A stretch of DNA of 64,000 nucleotides from Daedaleopsis sinensis. Lineage: Eukaryota > Basidiomycota > Agaricomycetes > Polyporales > Polyporaceae. The stretch spans positions 2,170,001-2,234,000 of the forward strand of contig CM066305.1 in NCBI GenBank assembly GCA_033807695.1. The letters are read 5' to 3'. The notes under the pieces were generated by a model. That model was not told where the DNA came from. It did not search any database and was given only the letters and a program-made list of their open reading frames with translations. The translations under genes and the position numbers were made by a program. Below, one piece after another: positions 11,372-23,693 of this stretch (position 1 is the stretch's first letter; every line of letters starts with the position of its first letter).

Positions 11372-13841
11372 ATGCCTCGCATTCGCAAAAGTAAGTCTTC
11401 TCCTGATTAGCTTGACTGAGCTGCTCACATAGGCATCAATTATAGAGACCAGCAAGCGGCTGCAAATCCACCAGAGGGAGAAATTCAGAAAGAATGCGAA
11501 GGACTCGCGGAAGAAGAAGGTGAAGCAGGCTAAGAAGAACCCACAGTGGAAGAGCAGTATGTATCGCCCAATTGCAGTATTCTGCACGGATGGTTGAAGC
11601 TGCGATGATTAGAGCACCCAAAGGATCCTGGTATCCCCAACAACTTCCCCTACAAGGACCAGATTCTTGCAGAAGTCGCGGAGCAACGTAGACTGGTATG
11701 TCCCCGCTACTATTTGTGCTTTTGGGAACTGCGGGAGTTGAGAAAGTGACTAGGCCGTCGAAGAGAAGCAACGACGCAAGGACGAGAAGAAGGCCGCGAA
11801 AGCAGGTGCGGATGGAGAGGATGGCTCAGACGCAGACGAGGGGGAGTCTTCCTTTGACGGCGTCAAGGCCCTTTCTCTCAAGAAGCTGGCACAACGCGGC
11901 CCGGTAGCTGAGTCTGACGGAGGCGAGGAGGTTGAAGAAGAGGCAGAAGCGGACGTCCCTGTGCTCATCAACCCAGACCTCCCGAACCTGAAAGCCGTCA
12001 TTGATGCCGCAGATGTGCTCGTACAAGTTCTCGACGCACGGGACCCGTTGGCGTCGAGGAGCATTCACTTGGAGGAGGTCGCACAGGGTCTGAGTAAAAG
12101 GGTTCTGCTCGTACTCAACAAAGTTGGTGAGTGCCGTATGCCCATCCGCACGTCGCATAGGCTGAATGTGCTTGCCTTGAAAACAGACGTATGCCCCAAG
12201 GAGTCCGTAGAGGCGTGGGCGGCGACATTGAGGAAGGACCATCCCACTGTGCTCTTCAGGGCTGCTACGGCGTGCCTGCCGGCCCCTGCTGTGGATCTAC
12301 AGCAGGGCAAGGGCAAGGGCAAAGAGCGCGAACGTGCCGACGACGCATGGGGGCTCGAAGCTGCTACTGCCCTTCTTCGCTCGTGGGCAGAGGAGAAGCA
12401 AGGTGACGAGCCTCTGACTATCGCCGTCGTAGGGGTCACGAACGTGAGTGCCTTTGTTCTTTCATCTTATGGACCCATCCAATTCACACCGTATGGTCTA
12501 CGCAGGTCGGCAAGACGTCCTTCATCAACTCTTTACTGCGCAAAACCGCATTGCAGACGTATCGACTCACGTCCACTTCCCCGGACACTCCAACAACCAC
12601 GACGCACCCGCAAGAGGTTACTATTGAGCTTGAAGGAGAAAAGTCAGTGCGCGTGATCGACACTCCTGGGCTCTCATGGCACCCAGTGGACGACTCGTCT
12701 CCGGAGGACACTGCGCGGTTACGTGCTCGGGATATCCTCCTTCGTAATCGGGGAAAGATAGAGCGTCTAAAAGACTCAACGCCAGTGTGTGAGTATTGAT
12801 CTATCGTGTCCCGGATCTCCTCCAACTGGGCGAAATGCTAAAGACTCACATCCAGTGTCCGAGCTTGTTTCTCGCGCGAGTCGGGAAGACCTCATGCTGC
12901 TGTACAACCTTCCCATCTTCAATGACAGGGACGCAAACGCATTCCTTGCCGGTGTTGCTCGAGCGAACGGCTACATCAAGAAGGTTTGTCGGTTCCTGTA
13001 TACACATGACAACTCTGGTCGCTAAGCTCAGGATCGTTCACCTCAACAGAAAGGTGATCCCGACCTCGCAGGTGCGGCCCGCATGGTCCTCCGAGACTGG
13101 AGCAATGGCAAGCTCGCACGCTATACAGCACCGAACTCGCCACCATCACAGACTCCCTCAGACTCTCCGCTCGCGGAGATCTACGCCAACGACGCAAGTG
13201 TGCTCTCGAGGCTCTCCACCCGGAAAGAGCTCCGCAAAACTGGGGGCCTGGTGAAGCTCCGTCTATGCGACACGGACACGCGCAAAGTCGTGCTCGACGG
13301 CTCGTACTTCATCTCCTCGGACGACGAGGGCATGGACGCCGACGAGGAGGACGCCGGCACGGTCTCCGACGCCGACGAAGTCGGCCTCGTGGACGAGCTG
13401 AGCGAGGGAGACTACGTCAGCGACGAGGAGGAGGGAAGCGCGGACGAGGACAGTGACGTCGACGCGGAAGGCGAGGAAGACGAAGACGCAGAGGAGGAAG
13501 AGGAGGCTTCCCCGCCTCCCCGTGGAAAGCGGAAACGCGCGATAGCCAAGGCCCCCGCGCGACCCGCCAAAAGGGTCGCCTTCGCGGCGGAGCCCACGAA
13601 CACGAAGCAGGCCCGGTCGGCCGCTGGTGCGAAGGGCGCGGCTGCCTCGAAGGCGAAGGCGAAGGGAGCCGCTACAGGCACGGGCGGTAAGTCCGCCACC
13701 CCGAAGCCCACCAAAAAGCCTGCGTCCAAGCCCGCGCCGGCAGCGAAGAAGATCGCGAACGCAGCTCCATCCAAGAAGAAGGGCCCTGCCACGCCGGCGA
13801 AAGATGGAGAGGTCGCGTACGACTTCAAGCAATTCTTCTAG
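11372..13841 (+). CDS. nug1: nucleolar GTPase NUG1 / nucleostemin-like (GNL3 family)
   Basis: Eight exons: 11372-11390, 11446-11556, 11613-11695, 11754-12126, 12187-12443, 12506-12788, 12856-12983 and 13050-13841, 681 residues. The start MPRIRKKTSKRLQIHQR and the following basic coil match the GN3L_Grn1 domain. The GTPase is circularly permuted: G4 NKVD (193-196) comes before G1 GVTNVGKTS (278-286) and G3 DTPG (333-336), as in the YlqF/YawG class. The C-terminal third is a long acidic run followed by an Ala/Lys/Pro-rich tail. The family helps assemble and export the pre-60S particle. It is divergent with BRX1, another pre-60S factor, so co-expression is likely. Confidence 0.95.
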
Positions 13842-14182
13842 CGTATCACGATCTTCACGCCGCGATCTCCTGCCACGACTGGGATATCATGTAGTGACTT
13901 GTCTTGAGTTGTACGTAGCAATACAGCAGGTTGGGTATCCGAACTCGTGAATGTGTCTTGGAATTGCATTATGAGCGTAGAAATTTGAGTGCATGGTGAG
14001 AACAAAAATACAACTAGTTGGGATATACAGCGCGACGTTTGTATGGCAAAATGACGAAGTAGGAGACTCTTGCGACCCGAGCAAATGTAGATCTATGGAT
14101 GATACGTATGGAAAATGAAAGTCCACCACACCGAGCTCACGCGCAGTATGACTTTATTAGTGTCCTTCGACAGTCCGTCCCC
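13842..14182. other. intergenic region between convergent genes
   Basis: Convergent 3' ends of NUG1 and the long reductase-like gene. AT-richer than its surroundings. No gene seen. Confidence 0.5.
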
Positions 14183-17100
14183 TCATCCGACGATCCGCAC
14201 CGCACACGTCCCGCCCTCGGCCAGGACGCCCAGCGGACCGACCACGCCCCGTCTGAACACCTCCGGCGCCCTGTCAAAGGGCACGACCTTGCCCTCGTCG
14301 CTCTCACCTTCACCGGCGAGCCCGGGCGGGCGCAGCCAGCCCGCCTCCGCCATGTGCATGACAGCCGCGAGCGAGTCGCGCACGTCCTCGCCCTCGAAGT
14401 CCACGTCCGCCGCGACGCTCACCCAAGCGTAGCCGACGACGCGCTTGTCGCGCTTGTTCGCGCCCTTGGCCTTGGCGAACACTGCCGCGCCCGGGAGCGG
14501 CGCCTTGTGCGGGCTGCCCGACGTCGACATCGAGCGCTTGAGCGAGCGCAGGCCCGAGCGCAGGTTGTCCTGCGCGCTCGGGATCGCGCGGTGCGGCATG
14601 TCCCCGACGAGCGTCGTGAACTGCGCGTGCGAGATCGTGCCTTTGCTCTTCTTGCTCGGCTTTGCCGTCTCGGGGTCAGTAAGGGCCGAGGGTCGATCGC
14701 GGCCGAGGTCGATGGAGCCGTTGCGGGAGGCGAGGGAGATGGAGGAGCGGGAGGCGGCGACGGTCCAGTCCATCGTGAGCAGACGCTGTGAGGCTTCCCA
14801 GATTCCGACGCCCCCGACGGTGTCGAGAACCATGTCGAACGACTGGCCGTCTTGCGCCAGCTGGTGGAGCACGTCGAACGGCTCCCCGACGAAGATGTCT
14901 TCGACGCCCCACGCACGCAGCCTCGCCTCGAGCCGCGCCCGCTTGCTGATCGTGGGCTTCTGCCCTTCTCTGCCCTTGCCTTTGTCGCTCTTCGTTGGAG
15001 AAGAACGGATGATGTCGACCGACAGCTTGCGTCTCTCCGGTGGGCTCTCCGACTCGTCGAGCATCGCAGATTCTGGGACTTGGACGGCGATACGCACGCC
15101 TCGCCGGCCGAGCATTTGCACTGCGAGTGCCCCAGCGCCATCGTGGCCCCGAAGAACAAGTGCTCGTACCTCTGACCGTATATGACTGGAAGACTTGCTG
15201 CCCACTGGTGGAGTGAGGACGTCGGCGAAGCTGCGTATGGCGCGATGTGCCGGCACCCCACATAGCGGCAGAAGTGCAAGTTCCTCTATCGATAGCGGGG
15301 TAGGGGCGAGAGGTGAAGAGGAAAATGACTGCGCAACCCCGTTGGCGGGCAAGGAGGCACTACGCAGATGTGTCCGTCGTCGGGGAGGAAATAATGTCGC
15401 GTTACGAGAACGCGGTTGAGGTGCTCGATGGACACGATGTCGCTCCACGAGTATGAATTCAGCGAGTGCGCCGCACTGCGGGCAAAGTCAGCTCATGGAC
15501 CTCGTCACGGAGTTGCATTGGAATGCGGCCGCAGCCAGGGAGAGGTGTAGGATACAAGTAACTTACCTTCTTCACGTCCAACAACCCAACCGCCCATTCG
15601 CCTCTCTTGCACACCTCTTCCCTCACCGCCCATCCACACTCGACGACCTTTCCCACAAAACTTCGCCCGGGGATGAAGCCGGCCTTCCCGCCGCCAATGC
15701 CTTTCCCACCGCCTCCACCGCCGTTCCCAGACATGCCAGACTTCTCATATACGATGAGGGGGTCAAGGGTGTCCAAGCCAACCGCGTGGACTTGCACGAG
15801 AACATGAGACTCCGGTACGTACGACGGCGGAGCGACGTGTGCAGTGAATGCGACGGGGAGAGGGAGGTTGCCCTGTAGATGGGCAGGTGTCGCACTCTCG
15901 CGCTTCTTCGTCTTGAGGCTCAGTGTGAACGATCGTCCCAAAGAGAAGGAGAAGGAGTTCTTCCGCTGCTTCACCGGCAGCCCAGTTGCTGCGGCGACGG
16001 TACCATTAGAGACGGTGGTAGCGACACCGCGAATCACCTCAATGGTAACCATGCTGCTCTGAGCGACGCCTGCCCGAACGAGGTCTACATGACCTTCGGC
16101 AGTCGCCTTGCCTTTGACGTTCGAGTAGCCTGCATGAGGAAGAGTAAGTCCGCTGTAGCCATTGGTGGGAGGTGCAGTGGCTGATGTGGTAATTGGGTTT
16201 GGGAGGGGGTGTGTCGGTAGATGCGCATTGGATGATGCACCTCCTGGTCGGAAGAGCGACGACGAGCCTGTCGACAGAGTGCGACGGGAACCTCGCGCGT
16301 ATCTCTCCAAGCGAGCATCAGGCGTGCTTTCAGAGTGGGTAGACTCAGAAGGCGTATTCTCCTCTTGCACATCTGGTGAGGTCGGGAGTGCAATGCCTTT
16401 CGCAAGTGGAGATGATGGCAGAGACTGTGGTGGTGTCTCGGGGATGGGGGTGGTCGAGCGACTTGGTTCCGTACTGCTGACGCCAGTGCTGCCCTCTTCG
16501 CTCTCGTCCTCCTCCCATAACGCGGACATGCGTCCACGCGAGTTCCTCGAACGTTTGCTCCGGCGTTCTCCATTGCCTCGTGGACGGCCTGGCCTCCGCC
16601 TCGCTGTAGGACCGTCGGGAGGTGGGACGCTGATCTGGGAGTCTGGGGATGCAGTCTTCGCATGCCTGCGGGACGAACCTGAAGCAGCAGGCATCCGTGG
16701 TGGGGCGAGCCATCGGACGTCCTTCGCCCAATCCTCATCCGTGTACGTCAGCTTGGCCGCTTCTTGGACCGGCTGTTTTCGAGGAGTGCTGCCTGCTGAG
16801 CGAGTAGAAGACGATGATCCGGCAGATTTCGCTCCGGTCGACAAGGTGCGTGGGCGAGAACTGGAGGCGATGGTGATGGTCTCGACAGATGCTCGGTCCT
16901 GCTTGCTACTTCGCTCAGAACCGACAGCAGTGGTGGGTCGTGTGGATGTTGCCTGTGATGTAGCAGAGAAGATGTCATCGCCGCCGCTGGTGGACGAGGC
17001 CGCTGAGGATATAGATGTATCTGATGGCGTTCGAGAGACGGAAGTGGTGTCGTCATCGGTAGCGGTAGGCGCGGGGACGAGGGAGGACTTGGAGTGAAGC

Positions 17101-17777
17101 GGAATAAGAGCGGAGGCGAGGGCCTGGGGCTCTAGGATGGCTGCAGAGACCCGGGACATGCGCGGAGACGAGACGACGGATGAGCGCGGAGTGTAGTAGA
17201 CTGTGCCGCCGTCGTCGTCTTCGCTGCTGTCCTCCGCGTCGCCGTCGTTGCCTTTGGTGGACGGGTTTCTGCTTGAATGGGACTGGCGCGGGGATGTATT
17301 TAGGGAAGAGATGTGTGTGCGCGCGTTGTTAATATCGCCATTCTTGATGGATACGACGGAGGAAGAAGATGCGATTGAGTGGATAAGGGTGCGCTTGTGC
17401 TGTCCCCGTGTGGAAGAGATAAGCGGCCGAGGCCAATTATAGGGAGACAGGGGAAATAAAGGATGACTCACCGCAGACGAACGGCGGGATTGAGAGAGGT
17501 CAGTGCTGGCCGCACCGGACGAAACCCGCGACTGCGTCGACGGGCGTTGGGTAGGGCGGTCCACCGTCGCCGACGACGTCAACTGTGCCTCGCTGTCTGA
17601 GTTCCCAGGGGTGGAGCTATCCAGTCCAGAGTCGTCGAACTGGCCGGGGATGAACTTGGTGGCGTGCGCGAGTCTGAAGAGCTCGTCGCGGGTCGAGTGG
17701 TAGTCGCGGTCGGCGGGGTGGTGGTACGTCTGCGAGGGACGGCCGAGGATGGATTGGAAGAGAGTAGGCTTGGGCAT
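14183..17777 (-). CDS. large protein: disordered N-terminus plus medium-chain dehydrogenase/reductase-like domain
   Basis: Exons (-): 17777-17472, 17399-15567 and 15475-14183, 1143 residues. Intron 1 (17471-17400) is 72 bases, in frame and without a stop, so an isoform keeping 24 extra residues is possible. The first 620 or so residues are Ser/Thr/Pro/Arg-rich with no visible domain. From about residue 640 the chain resembles a GroES-like/quinone-oxidoreductase fold: SHVLVQVHAVGLDTLDPL, FIPGRSFVGKVVECGWAV, CGALAEFILV, and a nucleotide-binding segment VLRGHDGAGALAVQMLGRRG. A Ser/Lys-rich insertion splits the catalytic part. The usual zinc ligands are not evident, so a zinc-independent reductase or a non-catalytic, scaffold-like role is possible. 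The substrate is unknown. Confidence 0.8.
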
Positions 17778-18296
17778 CGAGCGAGATGGCGAGAGCGTCG
17801 AGAAGAGTGGCGACGTGTGTATATGTACACGCCGTCCGCCGTGCAGAACCCGGAGCAAGCCATGCGTTCCTCTTCCACTGCCCGAGGCTCCTCCGGGCGG
17901 CACACTCTCACCGTAGCCGCCCGTCGATTACTCTTACTCAACGCCACCTGATATGGCAATTAATGGCAGGCGATGGCCACGCACAAATAGCGAACGGTAC
18001 GTCTTTTGTACATATAGGTACGTGAGTAAGGTACTACATGCTGAAAAGATCGTCTCGTTCTATCTGCAGCTATCGAGAAAACCTGTCAAAGTGTCCAAGC
18101 TTGCTCGAGCAGATCCCCTGCCATGGCATGTCAAACCGTGACTAAATAATACAAGCCGAGCCAATTAACCAGGAATGTTGAGTAAGTAGGAGTGTGTCCA
18201 CGATGGCATGCCGGAGATCAAAGTTACATCTTCAGCACAATGTTCCGACTTGAGGAATGCCATACCCGAGGACCAGGTGTCTCCGTGCAGTGCGGT
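17778..18296. other. intergenic region
   Basis: Upstream of the reductase-like gene and downstream of gene A. No gene seen. Confidence 0.5.
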
Positions 18297-19672
18297 TCAC
18301 TGGGTGCCAGAGGCTTCACTATACGCGGGCGGAGGATTGGGCTCGTATATGTAAGCGGTCTTGCTCGTGCGTGGCGCCTTCTCGTCAGCGTACACCACGT
18401 TCGGTGGATAACCTATGTTGTGTTGCGAACTTGTACCAGGTTCGGACGCGGACAACGAGTACGCTGAGGGAGCACCCCGGGGTCCGTGGATACTCGGACT
18501 CGGAGGGCCAACACCCTATGTACAACTCAACTCAGCGGGAAGTCTTATGGGATAGGGATGAGGGAAGACACGTACGAAGGGAGTCACGACGTGAGCTACC
18601 GGCTCCTCCACATGCTTGTTGCCCTCGCCGAAGTCTATCAGGGGGCGAGGTTTCCTCTTCTGCTTAGAGCGCCAGCAGCAGTAGACACTGACGGCGATGA
18701 CAGTCGCGCCGGAGAGGCCGCCGAGGATTCCGCCGACAACGGGGATGATAATCTTCGACTCCGTCCCGTCCCCACCATCACCCGGTGGATTATAATTATC
18801 CGCGGTCTTGTCCGATTTTCCTGAGCAATCAAGCATGAACTTAGCTTTCCTCCTGCGGAAATGTGACCACTTACCCTTCGCAGCCACTGTTTGAGCAGTC
18901 GCGAGATCCCAAGTGTTGCTGGCCTAGAGCACCGTTGAGCCCGGGTCCGATTTTGTATGTCGAAGATAATGCAAAGCTCACCGAAACATCCTGGAATGCC
19001 CACACAGGGACAGTGGTGCCACCAGGAATGTTTATGGGGTAACTGATGTTGCCAGAGAACTGGTCAGTGAGATCTTCCTTTTATGCAACGAAAGGACGTA
19101 CTCTGCTAAGGTAGAGCTGGTACAATTGGTGATGTATCGCGGCCATCTATCACGGCCAAAATCAGTACAAGTACCACACAACATGCCCCAAAGATGTTAA
19201 GTCACTCACAGGGGAACCTGGGCACCTCCACCCTGGCAGGTCGCACAGGCAGCGAGCAACGAATAAATAACCGAATTACACCTGCAAGGCGTGGCACTCA
19301 AATCTGAGTTGTCCTTCCGCGGTGTCGGATACGAGCCACTCTTTGGCAGAGGGGGAACGGTCGAGCCTGGGTCAAGAGTTAGGCTCTCGAAACACAAAGA
19401 GTGGCAGGAGGGAGGAGCTCACCCGCAGCAGCATTGCACGGGGTGAGCAACCAGGCCGCCGCCAAGCACGGTGATTGTCCCAACGAGTTGTTCATCTTCC
19501 CCATGCGCTACTATCAGTTCTCAAGCATTACAATACGAGCACTATCATCACGCACCCAATCATACCCAGCGCTGCATACCGCGGTGGTGTTCTGGGCGGT
19601 TGTATGAGGCAATTGTGCCGCAAGCTGTACGATGGCCCCCAGCAGCAGAATAAGAGAGCCTTTCGACATCAT
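18297..19672 (-). CDS. gene A: 8-cysteine single-pass membrane protein with PPxY tail
   Basis: Eight exons (-): 19672-19556, 19495-19423, 19366-19210, 19146-19102, 19042-18982, 18923-18875, 18820-18576 and 18515-18297, 321 residues. Signal peptide MMSKGSLILLLGAIVQL, then eight ectodomain cysteines spaced C-x15-C-x9-C-x31-C-x-C-x10-C-x2-C-x16-C. Next come a YP..IP....VPVWAF segment and a Gly/Asp-rich stalk. The membrane helix is IIIPVVGGILGGLSGATVIA, and the basic cytoplasmic stop is RSKQKRKPRP. The cytoplasmic tail ends with PPPAY, a PPxY form that can bind WW domains such as those of Nedd4/Rsp5-type ubiquitin ligases (inference). Intron phases match those of genes B-E exactly. The tail lacks the DPRTYP motif of B-E. 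I recognise a widespread basidiomycete family of unknown function and assign none. Confidence 0.8.
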
Positions 19673-20238
19673 AGAGTAGTGTGAGATGGACGGAGTAGAG
19701 TATGGTGGTCGAGAAAGAAATGAGCGAAGGGTCGTAGACAAACGAATCCACGACGTTGGACACGGAGTGTGGAGGTGGCAAAGGCGGGGGTCGCCTGAGC
19801 GAGCCGTTCGCGATGGAGCCCTCTATAGTACATCTGCCTACACATACCTGTGCATACAGCCAGCTCCCGCGACGGGGCTGACAACGACTGGATTGCGTTG
19901 CGTCGGTGGGTCTACACCGAGGTTAGACTTGGGCAGGCTTCGGCTAACTTTTTTTATCCCCGTAAGGTAACCGGTCTGTGCAAGCCGGAGCCCGTAACCC
20001 GAGCGAGTCGAGTTGGTGAACACCGAAGGAAAGATTATTGAGGAGTCTAAGAGCCACGGTGACCTCCCAATTGTGATGAATTCGTCTTGCTCAATTTCAA
20101 TCTGTTCGAAGAACTTCGAAGAGGAAACGTGTAAAATGGCTAGGTGAGTACAAGAGGATGATGAAGCAAAACAGATTCAACCGACTCACGTATGACAATG
20201 TCCATCAGGGATAAACCTCGCCTCATCCATGTTTCAGC
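19673..20238. other. intergenic region
   Basis: Promoter side of gene A. No gene seen. Confidence 0.5.
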
Positions 20239-20925
20239 TCAAAAAGACGGAACCCGGGCCGCAAGTGTAGCCGCATTGCATTGCCAAAACGGCGAATCAC
20301 TTCGCCGTTCGACGGCGTATGCATGTGACGATATCATCACTTGTACGGCAGCTACAGACCGGTCGAATGCTCCTTGATCAGTCAGAATCGCAAGTTCTTA
20401 TCCGAAAAACCACATACCGAGTCGGTGTCGCAATCCCCATAACATCAGACTGAAGCAATCAAGGCAGAATATACTTAGTGCCATCATCTCGGGTTTCCAA
20501 GATAACCTAAGCGGTGAGCAACGTATATCACTGACATACATGGTTTGAGGAGGTGAACTGAGACGCGCATAGTGCCATTGCCAATAGAACTTGAAGCTTG
20601 AGGTGTGGCAGGGTGTGGCCTGAGCCAAGTTGAACCTGCGCTGGCAAAGGCTGGCAAGCAGAGCTACAATTCCCACGCCACAAACGCGTTCAGTATCAGA
20701 CTGCACCGCCACTGCCCCAGTCTGATCCTGCTGTGAACGCTTGAAAGTTGATGTAGATCTTTGTGCATCCATAGATTGAGCTGTTACAGCATTGGGATCG
20801 AGTAATCCATCGTCACCATTAGATCGACTCAAAGAGTCAGGAAACCTCCATTTGATCGTCTTTGCGTCCTTCGACTCCTTCGGACGCTGTCCATGAGCCC
20901 GTTTATAAGCAGCATGGAAGCGCAT
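20239..20925 (-). CDS. doubtful hypothetical gene
   Basis: Two-exon model (-): 20925-20418 and 20351-20239, 206 residues. It opens with ATG and an unusually long clean frame for this lower-GC stretch. The donor is GTATGT and the acceptor TCTGTAG, with matching phase. The product has a basic start (MRFHAAYKRAHGQRPKESK) and a late hydrophobic stretch (MMALSIFCLDCFSLMLW). No family is recognised. It sits 75 bases from an 842-bp transposon and may be a fragment or a spurious frame. Confidence 0.3.
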
Positions 20926-21000
20926 GCACTTTCAAAACGACTACTGTGTTCATTCGGTGATTGCGACTCAGCACGTACAGTACTCAAGCTCATTCGACTA

Positions 21001-21175
21001 CAGCTGTTTCTGAAATGTTTGTCCTTCGAACTCCGACGCCACAAGCGACTGCAGGTTCGACACGAAAAAATCGGGAAAATCGATTAATTGCTACACAGTC
21101 CTACGATACCTCTAGCGGCCTGAAACTTTGCATATGCGTAGCATACGTACTGAGAAGCATGTACAGCAAGTTTGA
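21001..21175 (+). repeat. left terminal inverted repeat
   Basis: Matches the reverse complement of 21668-21842 over 175 bases with about four differences. Confidence 0.9.
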
Positions 21176-21667
21176 AGCAGATTGATGGAGAAATGACCAT
21201 GCTGTGAGCGACACATAGACAGATGTGTCGGCGCCTTTATGATGTCCATTTGCTCGAGATTCCACCGGATCAATGCTTTCTTCCTCTTCGCTCCCCTCCT
21301 CCTTCCAGCCTCATATGCACAATCGAAAGACTGCCAATGATTTGAAGGGGCAGCTGTGCTTGTCTCGGCTCTAGGGGCAGTCTGTGAGCTCGCATATGCC
21401 CATGATGTGTCCGAGTGCAGGGGGGGCAAGCATTGGCCCACATGTGGCAAGATGACTCGGTATAGTATCCTCAGGCCACGAATCACATTGAGTGGAGGTC
21501 CACAGGTTCTTCATGAAGAGGTTTTAGAATATGTAATACATTGAACAGCCTAGGAAGAATGCAGCGCACACCGGTGGCATCAAAGGGATGTCAAGCCCTC
21601 AGACTGAGGCGCCTCTTATGAATAAAACGTACGACCAACCGTGCACTCATTTCTACGTCGTTCCTCC

Positions 21668-21842
21668 TCAAACTTGCTGTACATGTTCCTCAGTACGTAT
21701 GCTACGCATATGCAAAGTTTCAGGCCGCTAGAGGTATCATAGGACTGTGTAGAAATTAATCGATTTTCCCGATTTTTTCGTGTCGAACCTGCAGTCGCTT
21801 GTGGCGTCGGAGTTCGAAGGACAAACATTTCAGAAACAGCTG
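21668..21842 (-). repeat. right terminal inverted repeat
   Basis: Reverse complement of 21001-21175, with about four differences. Confidence 0.9.
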
Positions 21843-21886
21843 TATCATGACGAAGCGCACCCAGATCGCCTGCACAAGCTTCAGGC

Positions 21887-23693
21887 TCACAGTGGATACG
21901 TCGAGTTCTTCTCCTCCCCCGAGACGATGCCTCTCGCGACCTGCTCCGCATGGCACTTGTCGAGGTACGGCAGAATGCTCTCGTACGCCCCCCGCGCCTT
22001 ATACCTGCACTCAACGCAAGCTCAGCACCTCAGACTATGAATCGCCACGAGCACTCACCGTGCAACGTCATCCGGCCAGCTGCGAATCGCACTCGCCATC
22101 CTCCCCGGCACCCCCGGCTCGCCGGCCATCGCCTCCAGCGGGGTCTGGTACACCCTGATCGTGAACACGACCGCGCCCGTCCGCGGCAGCCTCCGCAGCG
22201 TCTGCCGCTCCGACCTCAGCCGGAACGTCGCGGGGGTCGCGGGGGTCTCCACCTTCGCCGCGTCGGCGTCGTGCTGGTCGTTGATGTGTTTCGCGCGCTC
22301 GTACTCGGACATGAGCTCGTCCCCGTTCATCGTCGCCGCCCACGCGAGCTCGTCGGGGTCGACGACGAGGAGCGAGCCGGGCTCCGGGGCTGGCTGGCGC
22401 GCCGCGGGCTCTTGCACCACCTGGAAGCTGTAGTTGTTGCGCACGACGGGCTTGTCGATGGGCAGCCGGCGGAAGAAGCGGGCCATGCTCGTGTGGAGCC
22501 GGGTCTGGTCTGGAATGGAAGAGCGCGGGTGAGTTGTGCTATTCGAGGGCATGACGAGGCAGGAATGAGAACGCGCGGACATTGAGGGACGTTGCCGGAG
22601 ATGTGGATGTCTTCGAGCGGCATCCCGATCTTATCTTCCAGTCTCCAGGAGCCTGCGGAGGGGTGAGACGGAGGACGGCGGCTATAGCGAATACCGAACG
22701 CACCCGCAATGCATAGTGCTCCCGCCTGAAGGTAATAACGTCCGTCCGTGCCCTCAAGCAGAATCGCAAAGTCCTCTTGCATGCTGTTGTACCATGGTTG
22801 GTGTGTTGGCAGTTAAACAGAGCAAGCCCGAAAAGAGTACAAAATGCACTCACAGCATGCGCGCAACCTTCAGAGGTTCGTCCGTGTCTAGGTCGTAGGA
22901 TGTTTCGAAAGGGATGACTGTGATCGCTTTAATCCTGCCTTCGCCATACCACCCATTCTCCTCTTCTTGATCCGACGCCGGATGACGCAAGACCCTGTAC
23001 ACGTCCGGATGACGACGTGAGAGGTACTCAGCGACCTCGTACATGAACTCTTTCGCTGAAAACAATGCAATGACTCAGTGAACCCGGTGCGAGAACAGTT
23101 CCGGAACCGCCTACCAGCAGCATGGCCCGAGTCGACAATCCCAGGCTGCGCTTCATGCACCTGCAAGAGCCGGTCGCCGCTGGTCCTTATGCGGTAGTCG
23201 CATACTTTGTGGTACTGAGGGAACCCGCGATCCAGCTCGATCCATTCGTCCCAGGGAAGGGGCCGTATTCCCATCGTTATGCTAGAAAATAGTCAGAAAC
23301 GTGTACTCCTGAGTGGGACTCGACTCACTGGTACGCCCCCCATTTGAATGGCCTGTATGGTATAGGCTTGAGCGTGCTGAAATGGTCCTTGCTAGGTTCG
23401 AGTTGTGGGTAATCGAACTTGACTGGAGTCCATTCTAGTATTCCATTCAGCGATCAGTGTCCACGCAGGGCTACTCAGGTGACAGACAACTCGTAGTACT
23501 GACCTCCCAATCCACGCTCTTTCGCGGCCTGCGTCTTCTCACCAACGTCAACGGGCTCCGGCAAGGCACCTTGCGCGAACCTATGTGCCTTCCGGACACG
23601 GTGGACGACATAGATGAGAACCGCAGCACAGAAGCCGGCCACAACAGGCAGCCCGTTCCTACAGCCGGTGGCCAGAAGCACGATCAGCTCCAT
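21887..23693 (-). CDS. DUF3445 protein (heme-dependent oxidative N-demethylase-like)
   Basis: Eight exons (-): 23693-23504, 23434-23329, 23281-23115, 23055-22854, 22783-22704, 22652-22581, 22509-22059 and 22004-21887, 461 residues. An N-terminal hydrophobic helix (GLPVVAGFCAAVLIYVV) followed by basic residues suggests a membrane anchor. The DUF3445 body shows MGIRPLPWDEWIELD, EGTDGRYYLQAGALC, WRLEDKIGMPLEDIHISGNV, FFRRLPIDKPVVRNNYSFQV and LRSERQTLRRLPRTGAVVF, all characteristic of the family. Relatives oxidise N-methyl groups on small molecules, but the substrate here is unknown. A transposon ends 44 bases beyond the stop codon and may supply the 3' untranslated part. Confidence 0.9.

Larger units (their letters stand above)
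21001..21842. mobile_element. 842-bp non-autonomous inverted-repeat element (MITE-like, TA target site)
   Basis: The ends are 175-bp inverted repeats, 21001-21175 and 21668-21842, that begin CAGCTGTTTCTGAAATG and differ at only about four positions. TA flanks both sides (20999-21000 and 21843-21844), as expected for a Tc1/mariner-type insertion. The 490-bp core holds no transposase frame, so the element would need help from another copy. The near-perfect repeats point to recent insertion. Its right end lies 44 bases from the stop codon of the DUF3445 gene. Confidence 0.85.

Noticed and set aside
20444..20476. 33-base candidate intron in the doubtful gene
   Set aside because: GTATGT...CTTAG is in frame but shorter than any supported intron in the window, so it was left as coding.
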